64,000 nucleotides of DNA from Rubripirellula lacrimiformis (GTDB taxonomy: Bacteria > Planctomycetota > Planctomycetia > Pirellulales > Pirellulaceae): positions 6,944,001 through 7,008,000 of the forward strand of contig NZ_CP036525.1 in the NCBI RefSeq assembly GCF_007741535.1. Direction: 5' to 3'. Shown here piece by piece: positions 43,111-52,152 of this stretch. Made by a program: the position numbers and the translations under genes. The notes beneath the pieces are model-generated. The model saw nothing but the letters and a program-made list of their open reading frames with translations, did not search any database and was not told where the DNA came from. Each line of letters starts with the position of its first letter. Within the stretch, counting starts at the first letter, position 1.

Positions 43111-45041
43111 TTTACGAACCCTCCATGATGGCGGTGGTTGTTTTTCTGCTGTTCGTTTTTGTAACGGTCGGGATCAGTTTTTTCTTGGGCCGCAATGCCA
43201 AGTCTTCCGAAGGCTACTTCGCCGCGCACGGGCAGATCCCTTGGGCCGTCAATGGCGTCGCCTTTGCCGGTGACTATCTATCGGCTGCATCGTTCCTGGG
43301 CATCTGTGGAATGATCTCGACCTACGGCTACGATGGGTTCCTGTACTCCATTGGTTTCTTGGCCGGTTGGATCGTCGCCCTATTCGTGATCGCCGAACCA
43401 ATGAAACGGTTGGGACGGTTCACGTTCGCCGATGCGTTGGATGCGAAGTTCAATTCGCGAGGGATCAAGGCCGCTGCTGGGATCAGCACTTTGGTCGTCA
43501 GCATCTTTTACTTGATTCCGCAGATGGTCGGCGCCGGCGTATTGATCCAACCTCTGTTGGGTTACCCGCACTGGGTTGGTGTGGTGATGGTAGGCATCGT
43601 GGTGATCGTCATCGTGGTTACCGCCGGGATGGTGTCGACGACCTGGGTGCAATTCCTCAAGGGATCCTTGTTGGTGATCTTCAGCGCGGTTTTGGTGGTG
43701 ATGCTGCTCAAAGGCGGCTTCAAGACGGACACCACAACCTTTGCATCGATTGGTCCAATTCCGACCGATTCGTTGGTCGCAGAAACGATTGATGGGCGAA
43801 AAGTGTTGCCCAGCAGTGATGGTTGGCAGGACGAACCTTACGTCCGTTTGGCCAGTACCGATTCGGTGGGCTATGACATTTACCGCATCGAAGCCATCGA
43901 CGACTCCGACAAGATCCTGCTGCGTCGGGCTCAGTCGATGACCAAGATCGATGGGCAGACCATGATCGACGGAGCTCCGTTGGGGATCGAGGAAGGACAG
44001 AAGCAACTGTTGCCGGTGGGGCACATCGCCGAGCTTCCTGGTGGCGAAACGGAAACGGGCCCCTTGGGACCGATTGAGTTTTTCAACACGATTCGTGACA
44101 GCGAAATCGTGCTGTGGGGGAACCAATCGATCGCTCACGCAAATGGCACCAAAACAACGGTTTACTTCCAGAAGCTAACACCGGGAACGCACGTGCTGCG
44201 TCCGGGGGAACACCCTAAATTTGCCGGGATTCGCGGTGACAACGCCATCGACAAGTTGAATTTCTTGTCATTGATGCTGGCGTTATTTTGTGGAACCGCA
44301 TCGCTGCCGCACATTCTGATTCGGTATTACACGGTCAAGGACGGCGCGGCTGCCCGCAAGAGCACGATCGTCGGCATCGCGACGATTGGTTTCTTTTACG
44401 TGCTGACGCTGTACTTGGGATTGGGAGCCATGACCAGTGGCGCGTTGGACCTTTCCGACAGCAACATGGCGGCGCCATTGTTGGCACGCAGCATTAGCCC
44501 ATGGTTGTTCGCGATCATTTCAGCGATCGCATTCACCACCGTGCTGGGCACCGTCAGCGGTTTGATTTTGGCCAGCAGTGGCGCGGTCGCACATGACTTA
44601 CTTGGTGGCGTGATGGGAATCGAACTGGAGAGTCACCAGCAGGTTCGAGTTGCCAAGTTGGCGGCGGTTGCAGTGGGTGCGATCGCGATCGTTTTGGGCA
44701 TTTTGTTCAAAGAGATGAACGTCAGCTACTTAGTCGGCTGGGCCTTCAGCATCGCGGCCAGTGCGAACTTACCGGCGCTTGTCATGTTGTTGTTTTGGAA
44801 GCGAACGACCAAGGAAGGCATCATCGCCAGCGTGGTGGTTGGAGCCGCGTCATCGCTGGGCTGGATTTTGTTGTCGGCCGACACCTACGCCAAGGTTTAT
44901 GGCCTGGATCCTGCGGACGCCATTGCTCCGTTCAGCCAACCCGGCATCGTCACAATCCCATTGGCCTTCGTCACATTGATCGTGGTATCGCTGATGTCAC
45001 GTCCCCACGAAGACGCACCTACCAGTGCAGGGACGACCTAG
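43107..45041 (+). CDS. actP: Sodium:solute symporter of the acetate/cation (ActP) type
   Basis: The 644-residue product belongs to the SSS family. It has about 13 hydrophobic segments and the early motif AFAGDYLSAASFLGI at 51-65 and GGxxG-like GFLYSIGFLAGWIVALF. Between the sixth and seventh helix is a hydrophilic insert of about 165 residues (205-370), longer than in E. coli ActP (549 aa); similar inserts are seen in planctomycete relatives. Later it has LMLALFCGTASLPHILIRYYTV, the segment conserved in acetate permeases. It would import acetate or a related short carboxylate with sodium. It is coupled to the DUF485 gene by a 4-nt overlap. Substrate is inferred from family and context. Confidence 0.88.
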   Translation: MIYEPSMMAVVVFLLFVFVTVGISFFLGRNAKSSEGYFAAHGQIPWAVNGVAFAGDYLSAASFLGICGMISTYGYDGFLYSIGFLAGWIVALFVIAEPMKRLGRFTFADALDAKFNSRGIKAAAGISTLVVSIFYLIPQMVGAGVLIQPLLGYPHWVGVVMVGIVVIVIVVTAGMVSTTWVQFLKGSLLVIFSAVLVVMLLKGGFKTDTTTFASIGPIPTDSLVAETIDGRKVLPSSDGWQDEPYVRLASTDSVGYDIYRIEAIDDSDKILLRRAQSMTKIDGQTMIDGAPLGIEEGQKQLLPVGHIAELPGGETETGPLGPIEFFNTIRDSEIVLWGNQSIAHANGTKTTVYFQKLTPGTHVLRPGEHPKFAGIRGDNAIDKLNFLSLMLALFCGTASLPHILIRYYTVKDGAAARKSTIVGIATIGFFYVLTLYLGLGAMTSGALDLSDSNMAAPLLARSISPWLFAIISAIAFTTVLGTVSGLILASSGAVAHDLLGGVMGIELESHQQVRVAKLAAVAVGAIAIVLGILFKEMNVSYLVGWAFSIAASANLPALVMLLFWKRTTKEGIIASVVVGAASSLGWILLSADTYAKVYGLDPADAIAPFSQPGIVTIPLAFVTLIVVSLMSRPHEDAPTSAGTT

Positions 45042-45087
45042 CCCGGGCGACCGAATCGGCTGCAACCAAAATCCAAGCAACCCAAAC

Positions 45088-45123
45088 GGTGCCACCCACC
45101 TAACCTAGATGGTGCCACCCACC
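45088..45123 (+). repeat. Two REP-like motifs upstream of the RAYT gene
   Basis: GGTGCCACCCACC occurs at 45088-45100 and 45111-45123, 10 nt apart. It is an imperfect palindrome (GGTG/CACC). Six copies in reversed orientation lie downstream of the transposase gene, giving the arrangement of a REPtron. Confidence 0.75.
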
Positions 45124-45193
45124 ATTTATTTGACTTGGATTCTGAATTTGGTAGGTTTGGGCATGGACAGATTTCTTTAGCAGGAGAACTGGC

Positions 45194-46354
45194 ATGCCTC
45201 GACCTCCACGTTCCTCGCAATTTGATGCTTCCGAAGTTTGCATCGTTCACGCGGTCCAACGCTGCGTACGGCGGGCATTTCTTGCCGGCCTGGACCACGT
45301 TTCGGGAAAAGACTACTCGTTCCGTAAAGAGTGGATCCGCAGACGAATGGAAGCACTCGCATCGGCCTTCGCCGTCGATGTGCTCTCCTATGCCATCCTT
45401 AGCAACCATCTGCACCAAATTATCCGCAATCGCCCCGACGTTGCGGCACTCTGGAGCGATCGAGAAGTTGCCACACGCTGGTTGAAGGTTTACCCAGGTC
45501 GACGAATCGAAGAACATCTGGCTGAACCGACGGAGAATGACGTGAAGGCCCTATGCGCCGACAAAGAACGGTTGGCCGAAGTCCGCAAACGCTTGTCCGA
45601 TATCTCGTGGTTCATGCGTGCGCTCGCCGAGCCGATCGCAAGGATGGCTAACAAACAGGAGGAACGCACAGGCCGGTTTTGGGAAGGACGCTTCAAGGCA
45701 CAGCGGATCGTTGACGAAGCCGGGTTGTTGGCGTGCAGCATGTACGTGGACCTGAACCCCGTTCGCGCGGCGATCGCCGAAAGTCCCGAGAAATCCGTGC
45801 ACACATCGGCCTACGACCGAATCGAAGCGGACAAAGGACGCCAGATCATTTCGGCAGCTTTTGACTTAAAGCCGATCCCAACCGAAGAAGCGGGTCAAAA
45901 GATTCGCGACACGCCACTGGATCAGCTTCGCAAAGAACGAAAAGCAAAGCGTCGTAACCCTACCGGTCGTAAAGTTCGACGCGACGGATGGCTTGCACCG
46001 ATGAAACTGAAGCCGGACAAGCTGGTGTCCGACGCAGAGGTCCATACACATGGGTTCCGCAGCAGCGACCGAGGATTCTTGAACCTGGAATGGGCGGACT
46101 ACAAACAGTTGCTGAACTGGACAGCAAAGCAGTCGGTCGCTGGCGCAACGACAGAGTTGCCGAAGCCACTTGCCAAGACGATCACAGAGCTTGGCATTGA
46201 CGCTTCGATGTGGCGAGATCTTGTATGGAACTGGCAGAAGTATTTCGGGAAGAGCAGTTGCGTCGGCAGTCCCGAATCGATGAAGGCAAATGCTAAGCGA
46301 ACAGGCCATCACCACTGCCGTGGCCAAGCATCCGTGTCATGCTGCTTCAGCTAA
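45194..46354 (+). CDS. REP-associated tyrosine transposase (RAYT, Y1/HUH family)
   Basis: This 386-residue protein is an IS200-like HUH nuclease of the REP-associated kind. The HUH pair is at His72 and His74 in LSNHLHQIIRN. Tyr184 in CSMYVDLNPVRAAI is the likely nucleophile; YxDLNPVRA is the RAYT signature. GRFWEGRFKAQRI precedes it. Such proteins cut and rejoin single-stranded DNA at REP hairpins and may have spread them. It is flanked by inverted REP-like motifs. The last about 25 residues (from MKANAKRTGHHH) are encoded by the start of a 467-bp duplicated block, so the original C-terminus may have been replaced. An AGGAG-like AGCAGGAG lies 8 nt upstream of the ATG. Confidence 0.92.
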   Translation: MPRPPRSSQFDASEVCIVHAVQRCVRRAFLAGLDHVSGKDYSFRKEWIRRRMEALASAFAVDVLSYAILSNHLHQIIRNRPDVAALWSDREVATRWLKVYPGRRIEEHLAEPTENDVKALCADKERLAEVRKRLSDISWFMRALAEPIARMANKQEERTGRFWEGRFKAQRIVDEAGLLACSMYVDLNPVRAAIAESPEKSVHTSAYDRIEADKGRQIISAAFDLKPIPTEEAGQKIRDTPLDQLRKERKAKRRNPTGRKVRRDGWLAPMKLKPDKLVSDAEVHTHGFRSSDRGFLNLEWADYKQLLNWTAKQSVAGATTELPKPLAKTITELGIDASMWRDLVWNWQKYFGKSSCVGSPESMKANAKRTGHHHCRGQASVSCCFS

Positions 46355-46746
46355 TTCACTTTACTTGCCCCAGTTCTCACGTCTTCAGAATCGGCAGTGA
46401 CCAGCTGCGTGCGACCGTTGATTGTCGACACCGAAAGCGCTCTACCGTGCTTCGGTCGCGACGAGTGCGGCGCCGGTGCTTCACACTTAGGGTGATGAAT
46501 CTTGCGGGAGAGCCTGCGGTTCCGGTTTTTTTGGCAAAATCCACTACGCTAGAGTCGACTACCAAAGATGGATCAAGCACCGACGGTGCTCAGGTTTGCC
46601 CAATAGTGGGTGGCACCATCTGAAGCGAGCGGTGCAGTAAAGGGATTGTTCGAAAATCCACTACGGCAGTCCTGGATGAAAGTTGCTGAGCCAAGGACTT
46701 ACGAAATCAGGTCGACGGACCGGTGGGTGGCACCGATTGGGACATT
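46280..46746. repeat. First copy of a 467-bp tandem duplication
   Basis: The block starts with ATGAAGGCAAATGCTAAG inside the 3' end of the RAYT gene and is followed directly by a second copy with the same period (467 nt). Only scattered differences are visible by eye (for example CATGCTG versus CAGGCTG near the start). It contains two CCACTACG octamers and two reversed REP-like motifs. Confidence 0.9.
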
Positions 46747-47261
46747 ATGAAGGCAAATGCTAAGCGAACAGGCCATCACCACTGCCGTGGCCAAGCATCC
46801 GTGTCAGGCTGCTTCAGCTAATTCACTTTACTTGCCCCAGTTCTCACGTCTTCAGAATCGGCAGTGACCAGCTGCGTGCGACCGTTGATTGTCGACACCG
46901 AAAGCGTTCTATCGTGCTTCGGTCGCGACGAGTGCGGCGCCGGTGCTTCACACTTAGGGTGATGAATCTTGCGGGAGAGCCTGCGATTCCTGGATTTTTG
47001 GCAAAATCCACTACGCTAGAGTCGACTAGCAAAGATGGATCAAGCACCGACGGTGCTCAGGTTTGCCCAATAGTGGGTGGCACCATCTGAAGCGAGCGGT
47101 GCAGTAAAGGGATTGTTCGAAAATCCACTACGGCAGTCCTGGATGAAAGTTGCTGAGCCAAGGACTTACGAAATCAGGTCGACGGACCGGTGGGTGGCAC
47201 CAATTGGGAATGATTGAATAGTGGGTGGCACCGATTGGGAGGGGGGTTAGTGGGTGGCACC
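46605..47261 (-). repeat. Six reversed REP-like motifs downstream of the RAYT gene
   Basis: (A/G)GTGGGTGGCACC lies at 46605-46617, 46722-46734, 47072-47084, 47189-47201, 47220-47232 and 47249-47261. It is the reverse complement of the two motifs upstream of the RAYT gene and is commonly followed by GATTGGGA. The remaining 46355-47281 gap holds only these motifs and the duplication. Confidence 0.8.
46747..47213. repeat. Second copy of the 467-bp tandem duplication
   Basis: This copy lies in non-coding DNA and carries a broken duplicate of the RAYT 3' end. Homology fades at about 47205, in the last REP-like motif. A 67-codon minus-strand frame occurs in both copies (46377-46580 and 46844-47047) but it looks fortuitous. 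Confidence 0.9.
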
Positions 47262-47281
47262 GATTGGGAGGGGGAGAAATT

Positions 47282-47317
47282 AAAAAACCCGGCAAGCCGA
47301 ATTGGCTTGCCGGGTTT
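47282..47317 (-). terminator. Rho-independent terminator of the Gfo/Idh gene
   Basis: The arms AAACCCGGCAAGCC (47285-47298) and GGCTTGCCGGGTTT (47304-47317) form a perfect 14-bp stem with a 5-nt loop. In the minus direction the stem runs into TTTTTT (47287-47282). It lies 33 nt after the stop codon of the minus-strand Gfo/Idh gene. Confidence 0.92.
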
Positions 47318-47349
47318 CGGCTCGGTTGATCAACAACTTCTTGGCTTGC

Positions 47350-48789
47350 CTATGCCTTGGCTACTGCGGGCAGGCCTTCGAGTTCCCATCCGGCGCGATA
47401 TTCGCGACCGACGAACTGGTTGACCGCTGGCACATTGGGGCTGGTCATCGTGGCGGCGTCCCACTCGATCCGTTGGCCTTGCCCGGCACGCATCGCTAGG
47501 TTCCCAGCCAAGATCGTTTCGGTCAAACGTCCGGCGTAGCCAAAGTTGGCCATCGTACCCGGCTCGTATTCGCCCTTGACGGTGCTGACGAATTCCCACT
47601 TCTGACGTTGGTCGTTCCCAGCTTCGTACGGGATCCGTGGCAGAGTTTGCTCGGGCGGCGTGAAGTCGGTGTACTGATCGTTGGGCAACAGCATGTACTG
47701 TGCACCGTAATCATCAGGCGAGAACAACAAGCCCTTGCTACCGACCAACACAGCGCCGCTGGTCTGACGCTTGGACGGATCTTTCTTCAGCGCGTCGACC
47801 TTCTTTTGGAAGCTCTTGGGCAACTGGGCGATGATCCGTTCTGGAGGCAGGTTGCCACCGTCATACCAATGGAAGTTGCAAGCCGACAGGCCTTCGCGTT
47901 CCGGGAACTCGAACTTGATTTCCGAGCTGCCCGGGAAGGTTTCGCCTTCGAAGATCCCAGGGTTGCGGACGGCGGTCATCGCGACCGGGTCCCAAAGTTT
48001 CAGTGCCATCACGGACAGGTTTGTCGTGTGACATGCCATGTCGCCCAAGGCACCGGTGCCGAAGTCGACCCAACCGCGCCAATTGAACGAGTGGTAAGCA
48101 CCCGCTTTGTAAGGCCGCATCGGTGCTGGACCAATCCAAGCGTCCCAATTCAAGTTTTCTGGAACCGGATCCGAACCTTCTGGACGCCCCAAACCTTGTG
48201 GCCAAACCGGGCGGTTGGACCAAATGTGGATTTCGCTGACGTCGCCGATTGCACCGCTGCGAATCACTTCGACTGCTTCACGCAAACCGTTCTCGCTGGT
48301 GCCTTGGTTGCCCATCTGGGTGACCACGCCCATTTCTTCGGCGGTTTCACGCATCAAACGTGCTTCGGCGATCGACCAAGTCAGTGGCTTCTGACAGTAC
48401 ACGTGCTTTTTCATTCGCATCGCGCGGACGGCGGCCGACGCGTGCGTGTGGTCAGGCGTGCTGACGGTGACAATGTCAACCTTGTCGCCCAATTGGTCCA
48501 GCATTTCACGGAAATCGTTGAACTGCTTCGCACTGGCGAACTCGCGTCCCTTCTTGACCAAAACAGAACCATCGACATCGCACAGACCGACGATTTCGAC
48601 GCCTTGTTCAGCGATGTGGCTGGTGTCGCTGCCACCCTTGCCACCAACACCGATGCAACCGGCCGTCAGCTTTTGCATAGGCGAATCAGCAGCAAAAAGC
48701 TTAGGAGAGCTGCTGGCAAAGTAGCCGACGCCAGCGGTCAACGCCGCTGTTTGTCCGATGAATTTACGACGTGTAGACTTCTGGCTCAT
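47350..48789 (-). CDS. Tat-exported Gfo/Idh/MocA-family oxidoreductase
   Basis: The protein (479 residues from the ATG at 48789) begins with a Tat signal (STRRKFIGQTAALTAGVGYF). The NAD(P)-binding Rossmann fold follows: AGCIGVGGKGGSD, VGLCDVD, DIVTVSTPDHTHA and the family motif EKP-like CQKPLTW at about 132. The C-terminal Gfo/Idh/MocA alpha/beta domain has AWIGPAPMRPYKAG, NWRGWVDFGTGALGDMACH and related planctomycete-type signatures. Exported members probably act on sugars or sugar acids in the periplasm with a tightly bound cofactor. Its start is supported by AAGGA 6 nt upstream of the ATG; a TTG one codon earlier would add one residue. Confidence 0.92.
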   Translation of the reverse strand: MSQKSTRRKFIGQTAALTAGVGYFASSSPKLFAADSPMQKLTAGCIGVGGKGGSDTSHIAEQGVEIVGLCDVDGSVLVKKGREFASAKQFNDFREMLDQLGDKVDIVTVSTPDHTHASAAVRAMRMKKHVYCQKPLTWSIAEARLMRETAEEMGVVTQMGNQGTSENGLREAVEVIRSGAIGDVSEIHIWSNRPVWPQGLGRPEGSDPVPENLNWDAWIGPAPMRPYKAGAYHSFNWRGWVDFGTGALGDMACHTTNLSVMALKLWDPVAMTAVRNPGIFEGETFPGSSEIKFEFPEREGLSACNFHWYDGGNLPPERIIAQLPKSFQKKVDALKKDPSKRQTSGAVLVGSKGLLFSPDDYGAQYMLLPNDQYTDFTPPEQTLPRIPYEAGNDQRQKWEFVSTVKGEYEPGTMANFGYAGRLTETILAGNLAMRAGQGQRIEWDAATMTSPNVPAVNQFVGREYRAGWELEGLPAVAKA

Positions 48790-48792
48790 CAA

Positions 48793-49153
48793 TAGTCCTT
48801 GAAGGTGAGATCATGCAGTGAGAGATGCGAGTGAACGGAAACAAGCCTTCACACGCAAAATCGGTGGGTAAGATGTGATTTATTCACCCTTTCAGGATAC
48901 CAGCCAAGGCCCTTGAAAACAATCATTCCGGGGGCTTTCCGCCGGTTTCATTCACCTACCCATCGCGACTACGGCAAGCGATCCTCCACTACCCAAACCA
49001 CCGCCATTCGCGGCCGTTTGTTGCCGGTTTGCGAGGAAATGTCTAATCTACGTGCCGCAACGCCCACTTTCGGTTGCCCCCAGAAGACCGAAAAATGGCG
49101 GCACGCCCCCCATCCCATCCCGTATTCCACCCTTCGCTGATTTGCTGACCGCC
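48793..49153. promoter_or_regulatory. Divergent gap between Gfo/Idh and LRR lipoprotein genes
   Basis: The 361-nt gap must hold promoters for both divergent genes. AAGGA (minus strand, 48796-48800) is the ribosome-binding site of the Gfo/Idh gene. No other element is clear to me. Confidence 0.35.
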
Positions 49154-50476
49154 ATGCCCAATTCATTTTCCAGAGAGTTCGCAGCGTTTGGACTGATCCT
49201 GATATCGCTTGCTCTCGCCGGCTGCCGACCGAAATCGGATGTCGCTGAAAGCCCGCAACCCGACGCCGCCCCCCAAGTAGCGAACGTAGCCCCGCCTGCC
49301 GATGACGCCGAAATGGTCCAGGCGCTGCGCGACGCAGGCTTCACGCTGACGGAAAACGCATCCGGCAACATCCAGAAAGTCGCCGCCGTCGTAACCCCTG
49401 AAACCAGCACGGTGATCGCCCAGCTAGTCGGCCTGCACAGCCTGCAAGAATTGACCCTGTCGGGCAAAGGACTGTCCGACGAAGTCGTCGCTGTGCTGAG
49501 CGAACTGGATGGACTGAAACGACTGGACCTTTCTCGATCCGATGTCCGCGATTCGGCCTTGGAAGCCATCCAAAACCTGGGCACCCTGGAGGTCCTGTTT
49601 CTTCGGCAAACAAGCGTTACCGACGATGGACTTGCCAACCTAACGGGATTGTCGAAATTGCGAGCGATCGACCTTCGCAACAGCAACATTTCCGATGCCG
49701 GCACCGTCCATCTGGCCAAGATCAAAACGCTTTCCGATGTCCAACTGGAAAAAGCAAAGATCAATGACGAAGGTGCCATTCGCTTGGCGTCGCTGCCCCT
49801 GCGTTCGTTGAACCTGAACTACTGCACGACGATCTCCAACAAAACGCTCGAAGCGCTTAGCAAGAATCCGAAACTGACGTCGCTGCAAATGGATTACACC
49901 AAGATCAACGACGAAGGAATGAAGTTCGTCGCCAACTTCAAGGACATGACCCGGCTTCGTATCCGCGGAACCGATGTGACTGGCGTCGGTCTACAAAACA
50001 TCCAAGGTCTGCAGAAAATGCAACGCATGGAACTGCGTGATTCCTCTCTGGACGATGATGGCATGGCGATCATCGCATCGCTGCCAAACATCAGCTTCCT
50101 TGATATCAGCGAATGCCGAATGGTTACCACCGAAGGCTTCAAGCAGATCGCAAAGATGACCAACCTGACCCTGCTTAGCCTCTGGGAAACCAAACTGGAC
50201 GACGAAGCGTTTGCGGAGTTCGGCGGTCTAACCAAACTGGAAAACCTAGACGCCAGGTCGACCAAGATCACCGACAAGTCGCTACCCGTCCTGCTGTCGC
50301 TGAAAAACCTGACTCAGCTGAACCTTGGCGGCACCCTGTTCAGCAATGAATCGTACCTCGAGATCGGCAAGCTACCGAAGCTGAAAACGTTGATGGTCGC
50401 CAACACCAAGATTGGCTACGACGTGATGGACGAATTGGCGGAATCTCGCGAAGACCTCGAAGTCATCGACTACTAA
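49154..50476 (+). CDS. Leucine-rich-repeat lipoprotein
   Basis: From the ATG at 49154 the 440-residue product has a lipoprotein signal (FGLILISLALAGC, acylated Cys24). After a Pro/Ala linker it carries about 14 leucine-rich repeats of 23-25 residues between 75 and 435, such as LKRLDLSRSDVRDSALEAI, LEVLFLRQTSVTDDGLANL and LENLDARSTKITDKSLPVL. The LxxLxLxxTxITDxGLxxL pattern is the cysteine-less GALA/RI-like type common in planctomycetes. It is probably a membrane-anchored protein-binding scaffold; the partner is unknown. It stands alone, convergent with a sulfatase gene; a shared hairpin lies between their ends. Confidence 0.9.
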   Translation: MPNSFSREFAAFGLILISLALAGCRPKSDVAESPQPDAAPQVANVAPPADDAEMVQALRDAGFTLTENASGNIQKVAAVVTPETSTVIAQLVGLHSLQELTLSGKGLSDEVVAVLSELDGLKRLDLSRSDVRDSALEAIQNLGTLEVLFLRQTSVTDDGLANLTGLSKLRAIDLRNSNISDAGTVHLAKIKTLSDVQLEKAKINDEGAIRLASLPLRSLNLNYCTTISNKTLEALSKNPKLTSLQMDYTKINDEGMKFVANFKDMTRLRIRGTDVTGVGLQNIQGLQKMQRMELRDSSLDDDGMAIIASLPNISFLDISECRMVTTEGFKQIAKMTNLTLLSLWETKLDDEAFAEFGGLTKLENLDARSTKITDKSLPVLLSLKNLTQLNLGGTLFSNESYLEIGKLPKLKTLMVANTKIGYDVMDELAESREDLEVIDY

Positions 50477-50510
50477 TCGCCAACGCCCACCTGGCAAAAC
50501 GCGTCATCAG

Positions 50511-50546
50511 AAAAAGGTGGTGGATTTCAATGAAACCCACCACCTT
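50511..50546 (-). terminator. Terminator hairpin shared by convergent LRR and sulfatase genes
   Basis: AAGGTGGTGGATTTCA and TGAAACCCACCACCTT (50514-50546) form a 16-bp stem with one mismatch and a minimal loop. On the minus strand it is followed by TTTTT (50515-50511), making a good terminator for the sulfatase gene, 80 nt after its stop. On the plus strand there is no T-run. Confidence 0.8.
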
Positions 50547-50625
50547 CGATGATTCGCTTGGACCTTGTCCGCAGCAGACGATCCGATCCAACCACGCGAC
50601 CGCGGTTTGGCTGGACCTCAGCCGA

Positions 50626-52152
50626 TCACTCGTAGTCCCACTTCATGATCCACGGGTCGTCCATTTCTTTCTGCATCGCTTTTAGCTTCGCCTTGTAAGT
50701 CTCCAGCACATCCTGGTGCCCCTGGCTATCGGCTAGGTTGGTCGTTTCCAACGGATCGGCCGCGATGTCAAACAATTCGAACTGCGGACGCTGGACGTAT
50801 TGCCCAACAGTCATGTTTCCGTACGGAGCATCGTTCCCCTTGGCCAACTGGGCCTGCCAACTGCTGGCGCTCCACAAATCCGATGCGAACGGATAGGGCA
50901 ACGGATAGGCGATATTCCAAATCAACTTGTACTTGTCGTCGCGAATCACTCGCATCGGATAGTACATCTGGATTTCGTGGAACGTGTGTGACGCAAAGAT
51001 TTCGTCATGATGACTTTCGGCTGGCTGAGCCAAGCAGTGCAGCCATGATTTGCCATGGTAAGAATCGAATGGTTTTCCACCGTCTCGATTGTCCATCTGA
51101 GCCTCTTCGCGTTCAGCCCAGAACTTCTTGACGTTCAACGGATTTTTGGGGCCGTTGGTTTCGGGATCCAGCCCGCCTGCAAAGTCCAACAGCGTCGGCG
51201 TGATATCGATATGGCTAATCAACGCATCACTTTCCACACCGCGGTTCTCGACATACGGGTCACGCACCACCATCGGTACTCGCAATCCACCTTCGTAAAC
51301 CGTGGTCTTGCCGCCGGCAAAAGCCATCCCGTGATCGCTGGTGAATACGATCATGGTTTTGTCGTACAGGTCAGCTTCTTTTAAGATCTGAACCAGCCGC
51401 GCAACCCCTTGATCGACTCGCGCGATCGACTGGTAATAATTAGCCAACTCCTCGCGGGTTTCCTGCGTATCGGGCAGGAAGGATGGCACCACGACATCCG
51501 CCGGATCGTAGAACACTTCTTCCACGCCCGGAAACGATCCACGCTTGGGTTTGTTGCCGAACAGGTTGGGTTTCAGTTCCGACTTGGACGTCTTGTCATT
51601 TCCACCGCCACGGTGTGGGTCCGAGGTACCGAAGTACAGCATGAAGGGCCGCGAATCGGATTCGTCCGTCATGAATTCACGAACGTTTTCGGCCATCTGC
51701 ACTGCGTTTCGCCCATCACCTTTCATGTACGTTTCGAAATGAAATACCGATTCGGGAGCCACGTGATATTTGCCGATGTGGCCGGTCCGATAACCGGCTC
51801 GGTCCAGCACGCGTGGCATCGCCAAACGAGCGACGTCATGAAAGGCGGCGAATTTGTGGTAGTGGTGCTGATGCCCAAATTGCCCGTTGCGATGATTGTG
51901 CAACCCGCTCATCACGACGCTTCGGCTGGCACTGCACGATGCTGTGGTGGCGAACGCATTGCGAAACACCATGCCGTCGGCCGCGATGGCGTCGATCGCT
52001 GGGGTTGCCGCTGCGGTGTCGCCGTAGCAACCCAGCGTCGGACTCTCGTCATCGGTAATGATGAACAGAATGTTGCGTTCGGCAGCGGATACCACAGACC
52101 CCACGAACACAAACGCAACGCAATACAAAACTTGTCGAAACAGGGTAGTCAT
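50626..52152 (-). CDS. Exported sulfatase, heparan N-sulfatase (SGSH)-like
   Basis: The ATG at 52152 gives 508 residues and a signal peptide (FRQVLYCVAFVFVGSVVSAA). The S1 fold begins at ERNILFIITDDESPTLGCYGD. The FGly signature is CSASRSVVMSGLHNHRNGQFGH at about 74-95: Ala replaces Pro in CxPSR, an accepted variant, and the GLHNHRNGQ stretch resembles the heparan N-sulfatase (sulfamidase, S1_8) group. HIGKYHVAP, GTSDPHRGG, VFTSDHGMAF and YEGGLRVPM carry further ligands. The likely substrate is a sulfated or N-sulfated glycan; this is inferred. A frame further upstream to 52341 has no signal-like sequence. A terminator follows the gene. Confidence 0.93.
   Translation of the reverse strand: MTTLFRQVLYCVAFVFVGSVVSAAERNILFIITDDESPTLGCYGDTAAATPAIDAIAADGMVFRNAFATTASCSASRSVVMSGLHNHRNGQFGHQHHYHKFAAFHDVARLAMPRVLDRAGYRTGHIGKYHVAPESVFHFETYMKGDGRNAVQMAENVREFMTDESDSRPFMLYFGTSDPHRGGGNDKTSKSELKPNLFGNKPKRGSFPGVEEVFYDPADVVVPSFLPDTQETREELANYYQSIARVDQGVARLVQILKEADLYDKTMIVFTSDHGMAFAGGKTTVYEGGLRVPMVVRDPYVENRGVESDALISHIDITPTLLDFAGGLDPETNGPKNPLNVKKFWAEREEAQMDNRDGGKPFDSYHGKSWLHCLAQPAESHHDEIFASHTFHEIQMYYPMRVIRDDKYKLIWNIAYPLPYPFASDLWSASSWQAQLAKGNDAPYGNMTVGQYVQRPQFELFDIAADPLETTNLADSQGHQDVLETYKAKLKAMQKEMDDPWIMKWDYE

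Noticed and set aside
46377-47047. 67-codon minus-strand frame present in both duplicated copies (46377-46580 and 46844-47047)
   Set aside because: It is duplicated only because the DNA is duplicated. The composition is unusual (many Arg), and no start signal or homologue is recognised.
47608-48795. Plus-strand frame of 395 codons antisense to the Gfo/Idh gene
   Set aside because: It mirrors a well supported minus-strand gene and has no recognised domain.
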